Position numbers and translations under genes: made by a program. A stretch of DNA of 64,000 nt from Kordiimonas aestuarii. Lineage in GTDB: Bacteria > Pseudomonadota > Alphaproteobacteria > Sphingomonadales > Kordiimonadaceae. Positions 8,513-21,485 of this stretch are shown here, piece after piece; position 1 is the first letter of the stretch; the number at the start of each line of letters is the position of its first letter. The stretch covers positions 1 to 64,000 of the forward strand of contig NZ_JAOBPP010000010.1 of assembly GCF_025574465.1 (NCBI RefSeq), read 5' to 3'. The notes under the pieces were generated by a model. It was given only the letters and a program-made list of their open reading frames with translations. It was not told where the DNA came from and made no database searches.

Positions 8513-10946
8513 CCGGCATTGCTTTCCAGATATCTGTTGCATAGCCGCGAATGGTGCGGTCGGCCGAGAACCAGCCCATATTGGCAGTGTTCAATATGGC
8601 TTTCCGGTGCCAGTTTTCCGTGTCTTTAAACTCGTCGTCGATCCGGCGCTGGGTATCCCAATAGGCATTGAAATCAGGAGTGACCTGGAAATAATCATGC
8701 GCAAGGATGTTATCGACAATGCCCGCAAATCGTTCGGTATCGCCATTTGAATAATAGCCAGACGAAATCAGTTTCACCACGTCCTGCAAGCGCGGTGTTT
8801 CAGCCACCGTGACCCACGGCTGGCACCCGTCTCGCTGGCGGCAGGCAACCTCCTCCGCTTCCATGCCGAAAATGAAGATGTTGTCGTCACCGACATGTTC
8901 CTTGATCTCGACATTGGCGCCATCCAGCGTCCCTATTGTCAGTGCACCGTTGAGGGCAAACTTCATGTTGCCCGTGCCCGAAGCTTCAAAACCAGCGGTC
9001 GATATCTGCTCGGACAGGTCCGCGCCCGGGATCAGTTCCTCCGCCGCGGAGACGTTGTAATTGGGCAGGAACACCACTTTCAGCAAATCGCCAACATCCT
9101 CGTCATTATTCACCTTCGCTGCAACGTCGTTGATCAGCTTGATAATCAGCTTGGCGAGTGTGTAACTGGGTGCGGCCTTGCCTGCGAATATCTTGACGCG
9201 TGGCTGCCACCCAGCTTTGGGGTCTTCCTTTATTGCCTGATAGAGCGCCATGGTCTCCAGTGCATTCAGAAGCTGTCGCTTGTATTCGTGGATACGTTTG
9301 ATCTGAATATCAAACATGGCTTTGGGATTGACCCTGATGCCTGTTTGGCGCTCGATAAACGCGGCAAGACGCACTTTGTTTTCGGCCTTTACTGCCGCGA
9401 ACTTTTTGCGGAAGGCCTTGTCATCAGCAAAAGGTGCGAGCTTTGAGATATTCTCCAGATTTTCGATCCACTCATCACCAATTGTCTCGGTGACAAGGTC
9501 GGCGAGCAGCGGATTGCATTCCAAAAGCCAACGCCGGGGTGTGATTCCATTCGTCTGGTTGAGAATGCGTTCCGGATAAATCTCATGCAGATCCTTGAAC
9601 ACGGTTTGTTTCATCAGTTCCGTGTGCAACGCGGATACGCCGTTCACATGACTTGAGCCAATAAACGCCAGGTTCCCCATCCGGACCCAACCGCCATGAT
9701 GAGGGTCGATCACTTTCATCGGATCAAGGTTCTTACCCTCGAACTTTGCCCCCACCTCCGCCGTGAAAAGATTATCAATCTCCCGAATGATCTGCAGGTG
9801 GCGTGGCAGGCAGCGTTCAAAAAGCTCAAGCGGCCACTTTTCCAGCGCTTCTGGTAGAAGCGTGTGATTGGTATAATGTAAGGCCGCTCGCGCGATCTCG
9901 AATGACTTCACAAACTCAAGCCCGTGCTTATCCACAAGCAGGCGAACAAGCTCCGGCACAGCGATTGCCGGATGGGTGTCATTCATCTGGACGGCCACAT
10001 GATTAGCCAGATCACCAAGATCATGGTGGTCAAGCAAAAAACGCCGAAGGATATCCTGCAGGCTGGCCGATGTAAAAAACACTTCCTGCTTGAGCCTTAA
10101 CTCGCGTCCTTCCGCAGTGTGGTCACCGGGGTAGAGGACTTTTGTGATCGATTCCGCAAGCACCTGCTGCTGCGATGCCGCCATAAAGTCACCCTGGTTG
10201 AACTGGTGCAGGTTCAATACTTCGGCCGACCGGGCCGACCAAAGCCGAAGTGTGTTTACGTGTTTACCGCCCCAACCCGCGATCGGCGTATCGAAAGCAC
10301 CGGCAAGGATGCGCTCGGACGGGGTCCACACCATCTTGCCGCTGCTTTCGCGCTGCACGGAACCGCCGAACTCAACAGAGTATTCAACCTCAGGCCGGTG
10401 AAATTCCCACGCATTACCAAAAACAAGCCAGTCTTCCGGCTCCTCAAGTTGCCAGCCGTCCTGAAAGCTCTGGCGGAAAATACCGTGCTCATAACGGATG
10501 CCGTACCCGATACCCGCCACACCGACGGTGGCCATCGAGTCCATAAAACACGCCGCCAAACGGCCAAGGCCGCCATTACCCAGGGCCGGATCGGGCTCCG
10601 AAGTGAGGATATCGTTCAACTTGAAGCCAATGTCGCCAAAAAACTCTTTGGCTTCGGTTGTCAGTCCCATGTTGGCAATCGCATCTTCCAGAAGTCGACC
10701 GATCATGAATTCCATCGACAGGTAATAAACACGTTTCTGCTTTGATTTGTAGATGCGGCGAGTGGTGTCCATCCATCCGTCGACCATGCGGTCACGAATC
10801 GCAAGTGAAAGAGCCACACACCAGTCGCGCGCTACGGCGTGAGACTGGTCCTTGCCGACGGAATAAACCAGATGGCGTAAAACTGATTGGCCGAGAGGAA
10901 CCGCCGTTGCCGACGTTTGGGGCATGGTTAAATCTGGGCTTGTCAT
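8502..10946 (-). CDS. glgP: Glycogen phosphorylase
   Basis: Releases glucose-1-phosphate from glycogen ends using PLP and phosphate (GT35). Length 814 is typical of bacterial enzymes. The PLP-binding lysine is K662 in EASGTGNMKFALNG. Other family blocks are the N-terminal YYLSMEFMIGRLL, NGGLGRLAACFMDS and the WTP-type segment. The N-terminal mammalian-style phosphorylation and AMP sites are not evident. It is first in the glgP-glgB operon, with its promoter in the 234-bp divergent region shared with glgC. Product glucose-1-P can be converted to glucose-6-P by the Pgm encoded 8 kb away in the same cluster. Confidence 0.97.
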   Translation of the reverse strand: MTSPDLTMPQTSATAVPLGQSVLRHLVYSVGKDQSHAVARDWCVALSLAIRDRMVDGWMDTTRRIYKSKQKRVYYLSMEFMIGRLLEDAIANMGLTTEAKEFFGDIGFKLNDILTSEPDPALGNGGLGRLAACFMDSMATVGVAGIGYGIRYEHGIFRQSFQDGWQLEEPEDWLVFGNAWEFHRPEVEYSVEFGGSVQRESSGKMVWTPSERILAGAFDTPIAGWGGKHVNTLRLWSARSAEVLNLHQFNQGDFMAASQQQVLAESITKVLYPGDHTAEGRELRLKQEVFFTSASLQDILRRFLLDHHDLGDLANHVAVQMNDTHPAIAVPELVRLLVDKHGLEFVKSFEIARAALHYTNHTLLPEALEKWPLELFERCLPRHLQIIREIDNLFTAEVGAKFEGKNLDPMKVIDPHHGGWVRMGNLAFIGSSHVNGVSALHTELMKQTVFKDLHEIYPERILNQTNGITPRRWLLECNPLLADLVTETIGDEWIENLENISKLAPFADDKAFRKKFAAVKAENKVRLAAFIERQTGIRVNPKAMFDIQIKRIHEYKRQLLNALETMALYQAIKEDPKAGWQPRVKIFAGKAAPSYTLAKLIIKLINDVAAKVNNDEDVGDLLKVVFLPNYNVSAAEELIPGADLSEQISTAGFEASGTGNMKFALNGALTIGTLDGANVEIKEHVGDDNIFIFGMEAEEVACRQRDGCQPWVTVAETPRLQDVVKLISSGYYSNGDTERFAGIVDNILAHDYFQVTPDFNAYWDTQRRIDDEFKDTENWHRKAILNTANMGWFSADRTIRGYATDIWKAMPDGK

Positions 10947-11180
10947 ATTACTTTAGCCTTGTCGCAGTAGAGGGGACACATCAGATCATCGGTGCTCAGC
11001 AAGAGAGTAAATCCCAATTTGTGACATCCGATTTACAGGACCGCGTAAGTTTCGCGTGAAACAAATTTCGAAACATTCGACATACTTTACGATTCTTTTA
11101 TTGCGCAATCGATTGCAGTTTTGCAAGAGTATTACAAGCTCTGAAATGCCTCGCCATAACCGAAAATCGGGGGACATGTC
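10947..11180. promoter_or_regulatory. Divergent glgP/glgC control region with a CG-centred palindrome
   Basis: A 234-bp AT-rich spacer must carry the promoters of both glycogen operons. It contains the perfect 12-bp palindrome GCAATCGATTGC (11105-11116). Its central CG and half-sites have the form seen in LacI-family operators. Another short AT-rich stretch with near-promoter hexamers precedes glgC, but none matches sigma-70 well enough to call. GGGG at 11170-11173 is the glgC ribosome binding site. Confidence 0.45.
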
Positions 11181-12446
11181 TTGAAAACAACAGTAACCGC
11201 ACCGTTCGCACGTCACACCATGGCATATGTCCTCGCCGGAGGCAGGGGTAGTCGCCTCAAGGAGCTGACTGACAAACGTGCGAAACCTGCTGTTTATTTT
11301 GGTGGCAAAAGCCGCATTATCGATTTCGCTCTCTCTAACGCAATGAATTCCGGTATCCGCCGCATTGGTGTCGCCACCCAATATAAGGCTCACAGTCTGA
11401 TCAAACACCTGCAACGCGGCTGGAACTTCTATCGCGCCGAACGCAACGAAAGCTTTGACATTCTACCCGCGAGCCAGCGCGTTTCCGAAACACAGTGGTA
11501 CGAAGGCACTGCCGACGCCGTTTACCAGAATATCGACATCATTGAATCATATGCGCCAAAATTCATGGTCATCCTCGCAGGTGATCATGTCTATAAAATG
11601 GACTATGAGATGATGCTTGAGGAACATGTAAACTCAGGCGCCGATGTGACCATCGGCTGCCTTGAAGTCACACCGGAAGAAGCCAAGGGCTTCGGGGTCA
11701 TGCATGTTGACGATGATGACTATGTGACCGACTTCCTTGAAAAGCCTGAAAATCCGCCGACCATCCCCGGCAAGCCGAGCGTCTGCCTTGCGTCGATGGG
11801 TATTTATGTCTTTGAGACCGAATTCCTGTTTGAACAGTTGCGCCGTGACGCGGCAGACCCCAATTCATCGCGCGATTTTGGCAAGGATATTATCCCGTAT
11901 CTTGTTGAAAATGCCAAAGTCTTCGCTCACCGCTTCACCAAGTCCTGCATCCGCAGTGTGCCAGGCGGTGAAGCCTATTGGCGGGACGTTGGAACGGTTG
12001 ATAGCTACTGGGAGGCCAACCTTGATCTCGCGACAATCGAACCCGGCCTGAACCTGTATGACCGCGAGTGGCCGATCTGGACTTATGCCGAGATTACGCC
12101 GCCAGCAAAATTCATTCATGATCAGGAAGGCAGGCGCGGCGCGTCCATCAGTTCGCTTGTTGCTGGCGGCTGTATCGTTTCTGGTAGCCACATCGAAAGT
12201 TCACTGTTGTTTACAGGAGTGCACGCTCACTCCTATAGCCGTTTGCAGAAAGTTGTCGCCCTGCCGTATGTAAACATCAATCGTGGGGCACGACTGTCGA
12301 ATGTAGTGATTGACCGTGGTGTTGAAATTCCTCGTGGCCTTGTTGTCGGCGAGGATCCGGAGGAAGATGCGCTCCGTTTCCGCCGCACCGACAAAGGTGT
12401 ATGCCTGATTACCCAAAAGATGATCGATGAGTTGGAGCTTGATTAA
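11181..12446 (+). CDS. glgC: Glucose-1-phosphate adenylyltransferase (ADP-glucose pyrophosphorylase)
   Basis: Makes ADP-glucose from glucose-1-P and ATP, the committed step of glycogen synthesis. The nucleotidyltransferase domain starts with [14 protein letters not shown] and [19 protein letters not shown]. Further family blocks are [12 protein letters not shown] and [13 protein letters not shown]. The C-terminal left-handed beta-helix regulatory domain contains [16 protein letters not shown]. Length is 421. TTG at 11181 is chosen because GGGG lies 8 bases upstream; the next start, ATG 11220, would give MAYVLAGG with almost no N-terminal extension. It overlaps glgA by one base, the A of TAATG. 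It heads the glgC-A-X-malQ-pgm operon. Confidence 0.96.
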   Translation: MKTTVTAPFARHTMAYVLAGGRGSRLKELTDKRAKPAVYFGGKSRIIDFALSNAMNSGIRRIGVATQYKAHSLIKHLQRGWNFYRAERNESFDILPASQRVSETQWYEGTADAVYQNIDIIESYAPKFMVILAGDHVYKMDYEMMLEEHVNSGADVTIGCLEVTPEEAKGFGVMHVDDDDYVTDFLEKPENPPTIPGKPSVCLASMGIYVFETEFLFEQLRRDAADPNSSRDFGKDIIPYLVENAKVFAHRFTKSCIRSVPGGEAYWRDVGTVDSYWEANLDLATIEPGLNLYDREWPIWTYAEITPPAKFIHDQEGRRGASISSLVAGGCIVSGSHIESSLLFTGVHAHSYSRLQKVVALPYVNINRGARLSNVVIDRGVEIPRGLVVGEDPEEDALRFRRTDKGVCLITQKMIDELELD

Positions 12447-13909
12447 TGCCCCTGAGGCCCAAGCGTGTATTATTTGTTGCTTCTGAATGTTTTCCGCTTA
12501 TCAAGACCGGCGGTCTTGCAGATGTAATCGGGGCCTTGCCGCTTGTACTCGCCCGCGACGGGCTTGAGGTACATGTTTTGCTCCCCGCCTTCCCTGCTGT
12601 CAAAAAGGCGGCGCAAAAACAGGAAAAACTATCAGCTATCCCCTCGCTTTTTGGCGGGAATGCATCACTTCTCCGCGCAGCATCAGAAAATGGATTAAAG
12701 CTTTATCTCCTTGATGCGCCGCATTTATTTGACGTACCCGGCAACCCCTATCAAGGCAGCGACGGCAAAGACCGACCCGACAACTGCCGACGCTTCGCAG
12801 CCCTTGCCAAGGTGGCTGCCGACCTTGCAGCTGGCGAACTCATCAATGATTGGCACGCAGATATCCTGCACGCCCATGACTGGCAGGCCGGCCTGAGTGC
12901 CGCGTACCTGCGCACAAAAAAGAACTGTACAACCAAGACCATATTCACCATTCACAATCTCGCCTTCCAAGGCCTGTTCCCGAAAACAACTTTCGCCGAA
13001 CTTGGACTGCCAAAGGAAATGTTTTCGCAGGAAGGGCTTGAGTATTGGGATCAGGTTGGCTTCCTGAAAGCTGGGATCATATACAGCGACTGGGTGACGA
13101 CAGTCAGCCCGACCTATGCACGCGAGATCCAGACTGACGATAGCGGCATGGGTCTCGGTGGCCTGCTGCGAAGCTGCAGCGGCAAGGTTTCGGGGATCAG
13201 AAACGGCATCGACACCGACATCTGGAACCCAGAAACCGACCACACCCTTGCAAAACCATTCTCCCCACGGGCCATAACAGGCAAGGCCGCGAACAAAAAA
13301 GCAGTGCAACAGGAAGTCGGCCTTGATCCGCATGCCGCTCGTCCGCTCTTTTGCGTGATCAGTCGCCTGACCGAACAAAAAGGCCTTGATCTTCTTGTCG
13401 GGGCCATCCCCCATCTCGTTGGAAATGGCGGGCAACTGGCGGTGCTTGGCACCGGCGACAAGGCGATTGAGCAGGCTTTTATCGCGGCTGCGCGCACCCA
13501 TCCCGGCCATGTCAGCGTAAAGATAGGCTATGACGAAGCGTTGGCGCATCGCCTGCAAGCTGGCGCGGACGCCATTTTTGTACCGTCCCGTTTTGAACCC
13601 TGTGGTCTCACGCAGCTCTGTGCACTGCGCTATGGCACTATTCCTATCGTAGCAAGAGTTGGTGGGCTTGCAGATACCGTTGTAGATGCCAATGAGGCTG
13701 CGCTAATGGCTGGCGCAGGTAACGGTGTGCAATTTTCGCCCGTCAACTTCGACAGGCTTGTCAGCGCTACCGACCGTTTTCTCGATCTTTTCCGAAATCC
13801 GAAAATCCTTACCACGCTCAGGCGGCGGGCGATGAAGCAGGATGTAAGCTGGGCTTTACCCGCAAAGGCTTACGCCACCATATACAATGGCCTCACGCGC
13901 GAGACATAG
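12446..13909 (+). CDS. glgA: Glycogen synthase (ADP-glucose dependent)
   Basis: Transfers glucose from ADP-glucose to the growing alpha-1,4 chain (GT5). Length 487 is standard. The N-terminal Rossmann domain has the ADP-glucose lysine motif KTGGLADVIGALP (near residue 20) and HAHDWQAGL. The C-terminal domain has SRLTEQKGLDLL and the donor-site EX7E-type segment PSRFEPCGLTQLCALRYGTIPI. The start overlaps the glgC stop by one base, so the two are translationally coupled. The stop at 13909 is ten bases before the likely glgX start. Confidence 0.97.
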   Translation: MPLRPKRVLFVASECFPLIKTGGLADVIGALPLVLARDGLEVHVLLPAFPAVKKAAQKQEKLSAIPSLFGGNASLLRAASENGLKLYLLDAPHLFDVPGNPYQGSDGKDRPDNCRRFAALAKVAADLAAGELINDWHADILHAHDWQAGLSAAYLRTKKNCTTKTIFTIHNLAFQGLFPKTTFAELGLPKEMFSQEGLEYWDQVGFLKAGIIYSDWVTTVSPTYAREIQTDDSGMGLGGLLRSCSGKVSGIRNGIDTDIWNPETDHTLAKPFSPRAITGKAANKKAVQQEVGLDPHAARPLFCVISRLTEQKGLDLLVGAIPHLVGNGGQLAVLGTGDKAIEQAFIAAARTHPGHVSVKIGYDEALAHRLQAGADAIFVPSRFEPCGLTQLCALRYGTIPIVARVGGLADTVVDANEAALMAGAGNGVQFSPVNFDRLVSATDRFLDLFRNPKILTTLRRRAMKQDVSWALPAKAYATIYNGLTRET

Positions 13910-13919
13910 AGAGGAAACC

Positions 13920-16001
13920 ATGTCGTCATTTGCGCCTCCTTCTCCCGGCACAGCCAAAATACTAGGTGCCACACCACAAGAGGGGGGTACCAATTTCGCG
14001 ATATTCTCCAATCACGCAACCGGCGTCGACCTGTGCTTTTTTTCACCGAACGGGGAAAAGGAACTGGCACGCGTGGCGTTACGTGAGTTCACCGATGGGA
14101 TTTGGCATGGTTTTGTGCCGGAAATCGGCGACGGGCAGTTATACGGCTACCGGGTGCATGGCCCCTACGCTCCCGAGCAAGGGCATCGCTTCAACGCCAA
14201 CAAACTTCTCCTTGATCCTTACGCCAGGCGCCTGGTGGGCAATTTCACGCTAAACCCCGCGCTTTACGGCTTTGATCTCGGCTCTGACGACCAGGACCTT
14301 AGTTTTTCGGAAGCTGACAGCGCGGCTTTCATGCCGAAATGCGTGGTCGGATCAACCGGTTTTCGCTGGGGCAAGGATGCGCGTCCCGAGGTTACACCGT
14401 CTCAGACGGTTCTCTATGAGACCCATGTGAAAGGAATCAGCAAATTCAACAAAGGTGTTCCCGTAAAAAAACGAGGCACATTTGAGGGCCTGTCCACCCC
14501 CAAAATGCTGGATCACCTTTTAAAGCTTGGGGTCACGTCGGTTGAACTCCTGCCTGTGCAAGCGTGTTTCCCGGAACCGCGTCTGACTGAACTGGGGCTC
14601 AATAATTACTGGGGTTATAATCCGGTCGGATATTTTGTCCCCGAGCCCTCATACCTTGGGCCTTCTGGCATACATTCGTTCCAACGCATGACCAAAGCGC
14701 TGCACAGCGCCGGGATCGAAGTGATCCTGGATGTCGTGTACAACCACACCGCCGAAAGCTGGGAGCTTGGCCCAACCCTCAGTTGGCGCGGCATCGATAA
14801 TAAAAGCTACTACCGTCTGGATGGCGAGAACCCGCGTCTTTACGTGAATGATACAGGGTGCGGTAATACCCTCAATGTGGCGCATCCTCGCGTCTTGCAG
14901 ATGGTGCTTGATTCGCTACGGTACTGGGTCACAGAAATGCATGTGGATGGCTTCCGCTTCGACCTTGCGACCACGGTTGCGCGCACAGATGAAAGCTACG
15001 CCCGCCATGGTGCGTTCCTGCAAGCGGTGGCCCAAGACCCTGTTTTGTCGGCAGTTAAACTGATAGCAGAACCCTGGGACGTTGGCCCCGGGGGTTACCA
15101 GTTGGGCGCCTTCCCACCCGGATGGCAGGAATGGAATGATCGCTTTCGCGATACCAGCCGCGCATTCTGGCGCGGGGATAACGGCTGCGCACCAGACCTC
15201 GCCGCCCGGTTACTGGGCTCGGCTGATATCTTTGACCATAGCGGCAGACGGGCAACAACATCGGTTAATTTCATAACAAGTCATGACGGTTATACGCTGA
15301 AGGACCTCGCCAGCTATAACGACAAGCACAATGAAGCAAACCTTGAGGGCAACCGCGACGGCCACGGACATAACCTGAGCGACAACTGCGGCATGGAAGG
15401 TCCAAGTTCGGACCCGGATGTACTGCTCAGGCGTGCCCGACGTGTGCGAAACCTGTTGGCTACGCTTATGCTGTCGCAAGGCAGTCCAATGCTGCTGGCA
15501 GGCGATGAAATTGGTCACAGCCAGAAGGGAAATAACAACGCCTACTGTCAGGATAATGAGATCACATGGTTGAATTGGGCGGGCGCCGATCAGGGGCTTT
15601 GCAACTATACCAGCACCCTTATCCGCCTCCGACGTGACCACCCGGCACTCCGGCAAAACAATTTTCTACATGGTGCGGAAACGGCGGAGCATGGCGCCAA
15701 GGATGCGGTGTGGCTATCGCCCACAGGCTCGGAGTTGACCCCCGAGGAGTGGCAGGACCCGACACTGAAAACGGTTGCTTTGCTCCTCGCACCAACCAAA
15801 GGCGCGTCAGACACGCTGTTGATGGTCTTGAATGCATCGGAAAGTCCCCTGCCATTCCTGCTTCCCAGCTCAGCACCGTGGCGGGTCATACTGAATACCG
15901 TAAACCTGGGCACTGAGTTTAGCGCATATGGATGCGAAACTGCCGAGCAGACCATTCCCCCAGAAAGTTTCATCCTCTTTGCCAGCAAAGTCGGAAAGTA
16001 G
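13920..16001 (+). CDS. glgX: Glycogen debranching enzyme (isoamylase type)
   Basis: Hydrolyses alpha-1,6 branches of limit dextrin. An N-terminal CBM48 (GGTNFAIFSNHATGVDLCFF) precedes a GH13 barrel with VYNHTAE, nucleophile Asp in GFRFDLAT, Glu in IAEPWDVGPGGYQLGAFP and the SHDGYTLKDL region containing the third acid. I chose ATG 13920 (693 residues) because GAGAGGAAACC precedes it; the longer frame from 13887 would overlap glgA. It is operonic, and MalQ starts five bases after its stop. Together with GlgP and MalQ it completes glycogen breakdown. Confidence 0.95.
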   Translation: MSSFAPPSPGTAKILGATPQEGGTNFAIFSNHATGVDLCFFSPNGEKELARVALREFTDGIWHGFVPEIGDGQLYGYRVHGPYAPEQGHRFNANKLLLDPYARRLVGNFTLNPALYGFDLGSDDQDLSFSEADSAAFMPKCVVGSTGFRWGKDARPEVTPSQTVLYETHVKGISKFNKGVPVKKRGTFEGLSTPKMLDHLLKLGVTSVELLPVQACFPEPRLTELGLNNYWGYNPVGYFVPEPSYLGPSGIHSFQRMTKALHSAGIEVILDVVYNHTAESWELGPTLSWRGIDNKSYYRLDGENPRLYVNDTGCGNTLNVAHPRVLQMVLDSLRYWVTEMHVDGFRFDLATTVARTDESYARHGAFLQAVAQDPVLSAVKLIAEPWDVGPGGYQLGAFPPGWQEWNDRFRDTSRAFWRGDNGCAPDLAARLLGSADIFDHSGRRATTSVNFITSHDGYTLKDLASYNDKHNEANLEGNRDGHGHNLSDNCGMEGPSSDPDVLLRRARRVRNLLATLMLSQGSPMLLAGDEIGHSQKGNNNAYCQDNEITWLNWAGADQGLCNYTSTLIRLRRDHPALRQNNFLHGAETAEHGAKDAVWLSPTGSELTPEEWQDPTLKTVALLLAPTKGASDTLLMVLNASESPLPFLLPSSAPWRVILNTVNLGTEFSAYGCETAEQTIPPESFILFASKVGK

Positions 16002-16006
16002 TGGCC

Positions 16007-19781
<3,775 letters not shown>

Positions 19782-19820
19782 ACGACCCCAACAGCCTTGA
19801 CGTCGGGCTTGGCAACTGTA

Positions 19821-19847
19821 ACCTACTGACTAATTTTGTCAGTAGGT
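19821..19847 (+). promoter_or_regulatory. 10-bp inverted repeat before the WYL regulator (operator candidate)
   Basis: ACCTACTGAC (19821-19830) and GTCAGTAGGT (19838-19847) form a perfect inverted repeat around TAATTTT. It ends 17 bases before the ATG at 19865 and so overlaps the likely promoter or leader. There is no U-run, so it is not a terminator for pgm. Autoregulation by the adjacent DNA-binding protein is an inference. Confidence 0.5.
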
Positions 19848-19864
19848 GATGGTACGCTTCCACT

Positions 19865-20563
19865 ATGAGACGCGCAGACAGGCTTTTTCAGATCGTAAGC
19901 TACCTTCAGGGGCGGCGTATCGCCATCACGGCACAGGATATCGCGGAAGAGTTTGATATCAGCGTCCGCACTGTTTACCGCGACATTCAGGACCTGATCA
20001 CCACGGGCGTGCCGATCTCAGGCGAAGCTGGTGTCGGCTATATCCTCGACAAAAGTTATTACCTGCCGCCGATGAGTTTCGATGTAAACGAGCTTGAAAC
20101 CCTGATGCTGGGGGCAGCGATGGTATCAAGCTGGACGGATGCACATATGGCCGCATCGGCCAAAAGCCTTATCCTCAAGATTAAGAATGTTCTGACGACA
20201 CAAGACCGCGAGGCTTTTTCTGGCGTCGCGCTCTTCGCGCCGCCCTCTCGCGCCAAATTGCCATGGAATATTGATTTCTCATTCCTCAGGCAGGCCGTAC
20301 GGCAGAAAGAAAAGCTCGCCCTTGATTATGCCGACGAGGAAGGCCGCACCACCCAACGGATTGTTCGGCCATTGTCACTGGTATTTATCGGTCCCGTGTG
20401 GATGATGCTTGGCTGGTGCGAAATGCGGCAGGATTTCCGCCACTTCCGCCTCGACCGTATGCTGGTGGCATCCCCTACAGGGGATATATTTACCGACACA
20501 CCAGAGACCAGCCTGAAAACCTATCTGGCACGCCTCAATTACCGCGACGGGCTCAAGGACTAG
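19865..20563 (+). CDS. YafY-like transcriptional regulator (HTH_11 + WYL)
   Basis: DNA-binding regulator. An N-terminal winged helix-turn-helix (MRRADRLFQIVSYLQGRRIAITAQ, recognition segment ISVRTVYRDIQDL) is followed by a WYL domain (about 135-215) with the ligand-sensing region YADEEGRTTQRIVRPLSL and GWCEMRQDFRHFRLDRM. At 232 residues it has the typical length of the YafY/YobV group. It overlaps the convergent SRPBCC gene by four bases at the stop codons. A perfect inverted repeat lies just upstream and is the best candidate operator. Target genes are unknown. Confidence 0.88.
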   Translation: MRRADRLFQIVSYLQGRRIAITAQDIAEEFDISVRTVYRDIQDLITTGVPISGEAGVGYILDKSYYLPPMSFDVNELETLMLGAAMVSSWTDAHMAASAKSLILKIKNVLTTQDREAFSGVALFAPPSRAKLPWNIDFSFLRQAVRQKEKLALDYADEEGRTTQRIVRPLSLVFIGPVWMMLGWCEMRQDFRHFRLDRMLVASPTGDIFTDTPETSLKTYLARLNYRDGLKD

Positions 20564-20997
20564 ACGGAGCCAAATTCGGCAGCGACAAACCGCTCAAGGC
20601 TGTCGAGGCAGCCATTCCAACCCTGATCATGACTCAGACGTACTTCATCGGATGGGAAGCGCGTTTGTGTCAGCACCATTTCAGTCCGGTTCGGCGACAA
20701 CTCGCGGAAATCGAGCGTGACAAGGCTGTTGTCTATAATATGCGAGCTCCAGCTGAAGGTGATACGGGTGTAGCGGTTAATCTCGATATATTCGCCGCTC
20801 ATGGTGTAATCACCGGTCTGCAGGTGCATGGTCAGGCTGTAGCTGCCACCCACTGCAAAACTACTCCTGACTGTGCTGTTCTTCAGGGGTGTCTGACTTG
20901 CGAAAAACCACCGTCCCATGACAGATGGCTTCGCCCACGCATCAAAAAGCTGCCGCTTGCTGCATGGCATCACACGTTTGATCACCAACGGCTCCAT
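20560..20997 (-). CDS. SRPBCC / AHSA1-like domain protein
   Basis: Small cytoplasmic protein of the START/Bet v 1-like SRPBCC superfamily (activator of Hsp90 ATPase homolog-like). Motifs are IKRVMPCSKRQLFDAWAKPSVMGRWF at the N-terminus, the strand ITFSWSSH and the C-terminal helix LSHDQGWNGCLDSLERFV. The length is 145 residues from ATG 20997, chosen because it lies beside the ArsR stop (20999-21001) in an operon; the longer frame to 21018 overlaps ArsR. Co-transcription with an ArsR repressor is a common arrangement for this family. The ligand is unknown. Confidence 0.85.
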   Translation of the reverse strand: MEPLVIKRVMPCSKRQLFDAWAKPSVMGRWFFASQTPLKNSTVRSSFAVGGSYSLTMHLQTGDYTMSGEYIEINRYTRITFSWSSHIIDNSLVTLDFRELSPNRTEMVLTQTRFPSDEVRLSHDQGWNGCLDSLERFVAAEFGSV

Positions 20998-20998
20998 G

Positions 20999-21328
20999 TT
21001 ACTCCCCTCCTGCCTCATTTATATATTTCTCAAGCTCGTCAAGCCGTCCCGCCCAGAATTTGGCATGGAGTGCGATATAGCTCGCGACTGTTCGCCAAAC
21101 ATCGAAATTCATATGGCAATAAACCTCACGCCCGCGACGCGACTTGAGGATCAACCCCGCGCCTTCAAGCGCGGCGATGTTTTTGGATGCTGCACTCATC
21201 CGCCATCCGCCAATGGCAGCAAGCTCTCCAATGGAGCGTGGCCCTGCCGCAAGCTCAGCCAACATCGCCCTTCGGCGCCGGTCCGCCAACGCCATAAACA
21301 CCGCATCCAATTGATCATCATTTTCCAT
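20999..21328 (-). CDS. ArsR-family winged-helix transcriptional repressor
   Basis: Small repressor of the ArsR/SmtB fold. After LDAVFMALADRRRRAMLAEL comes the wHTH IGELAAIGGWRMSAASKNIAALEGAGLILKSR, whose recognition helix is MSAASKNIAALEGAGL, and then a short C-terminal helix. No paired cysteine metal site of the CXC type is visible, so it is probably the non-metal subclass usually encoded with SRPBCC proteins. The start is set at ATG 21328, giving 109 residues; ATG 21346 adds six. A perfect 20-bp palindrome covers the start codon and likely mediates autorepression. It is the first gene of a two-gene operon. Confidence 0.88.
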   Translation of the reverse strand: MENDDQLDAVFMALADRRRRAMLAELAAGPRSIGELAAIGGWRMSAASKNIAALEGAGLILKSRRGREVYCHMNFDVWRTVASYIALHAKFWAGRLDELEKYINEAGGE

Positions 21329-21339
21329 ATATGGAAAAT
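21320..21339. promoter_or_regulatory. Perfect 20-bp palindrome over the arsR start codon
   Basis: ATTTTCCATA followed by its exact complement TATGGAAAAT spans the ATG at 21328. Dyad operators at or over the start are common for ArsR repressors. The surrounding 21340-21425 is very AT-rich and holds the divergent promoters of arsR and the plus-strand SRPBCC gene. Confidence 0.55.
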
Positions 21340-21485
21340 ATATCATAATAATTAGATAGTGAACTTTATTTTTATATTTAATATCAATATCTTAATTATT
21401 ATTATTTATTTTCTGTATTTTATTTAAACACCGTGCGCCAGCCATAAAATGAATACAGGTTTCGCAAACAGGAAGGAAACAGACG

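Noticed and set aside
12725..13558. 277-codon minus-strand open frame
   Set aside because: Antisense to glgA, no motif.
15932..16006. N-terminal extension of malQ
   Set aside because: Lies wholly inside glgX and adds residues not typical of the family; ATG 16007 is a better start.
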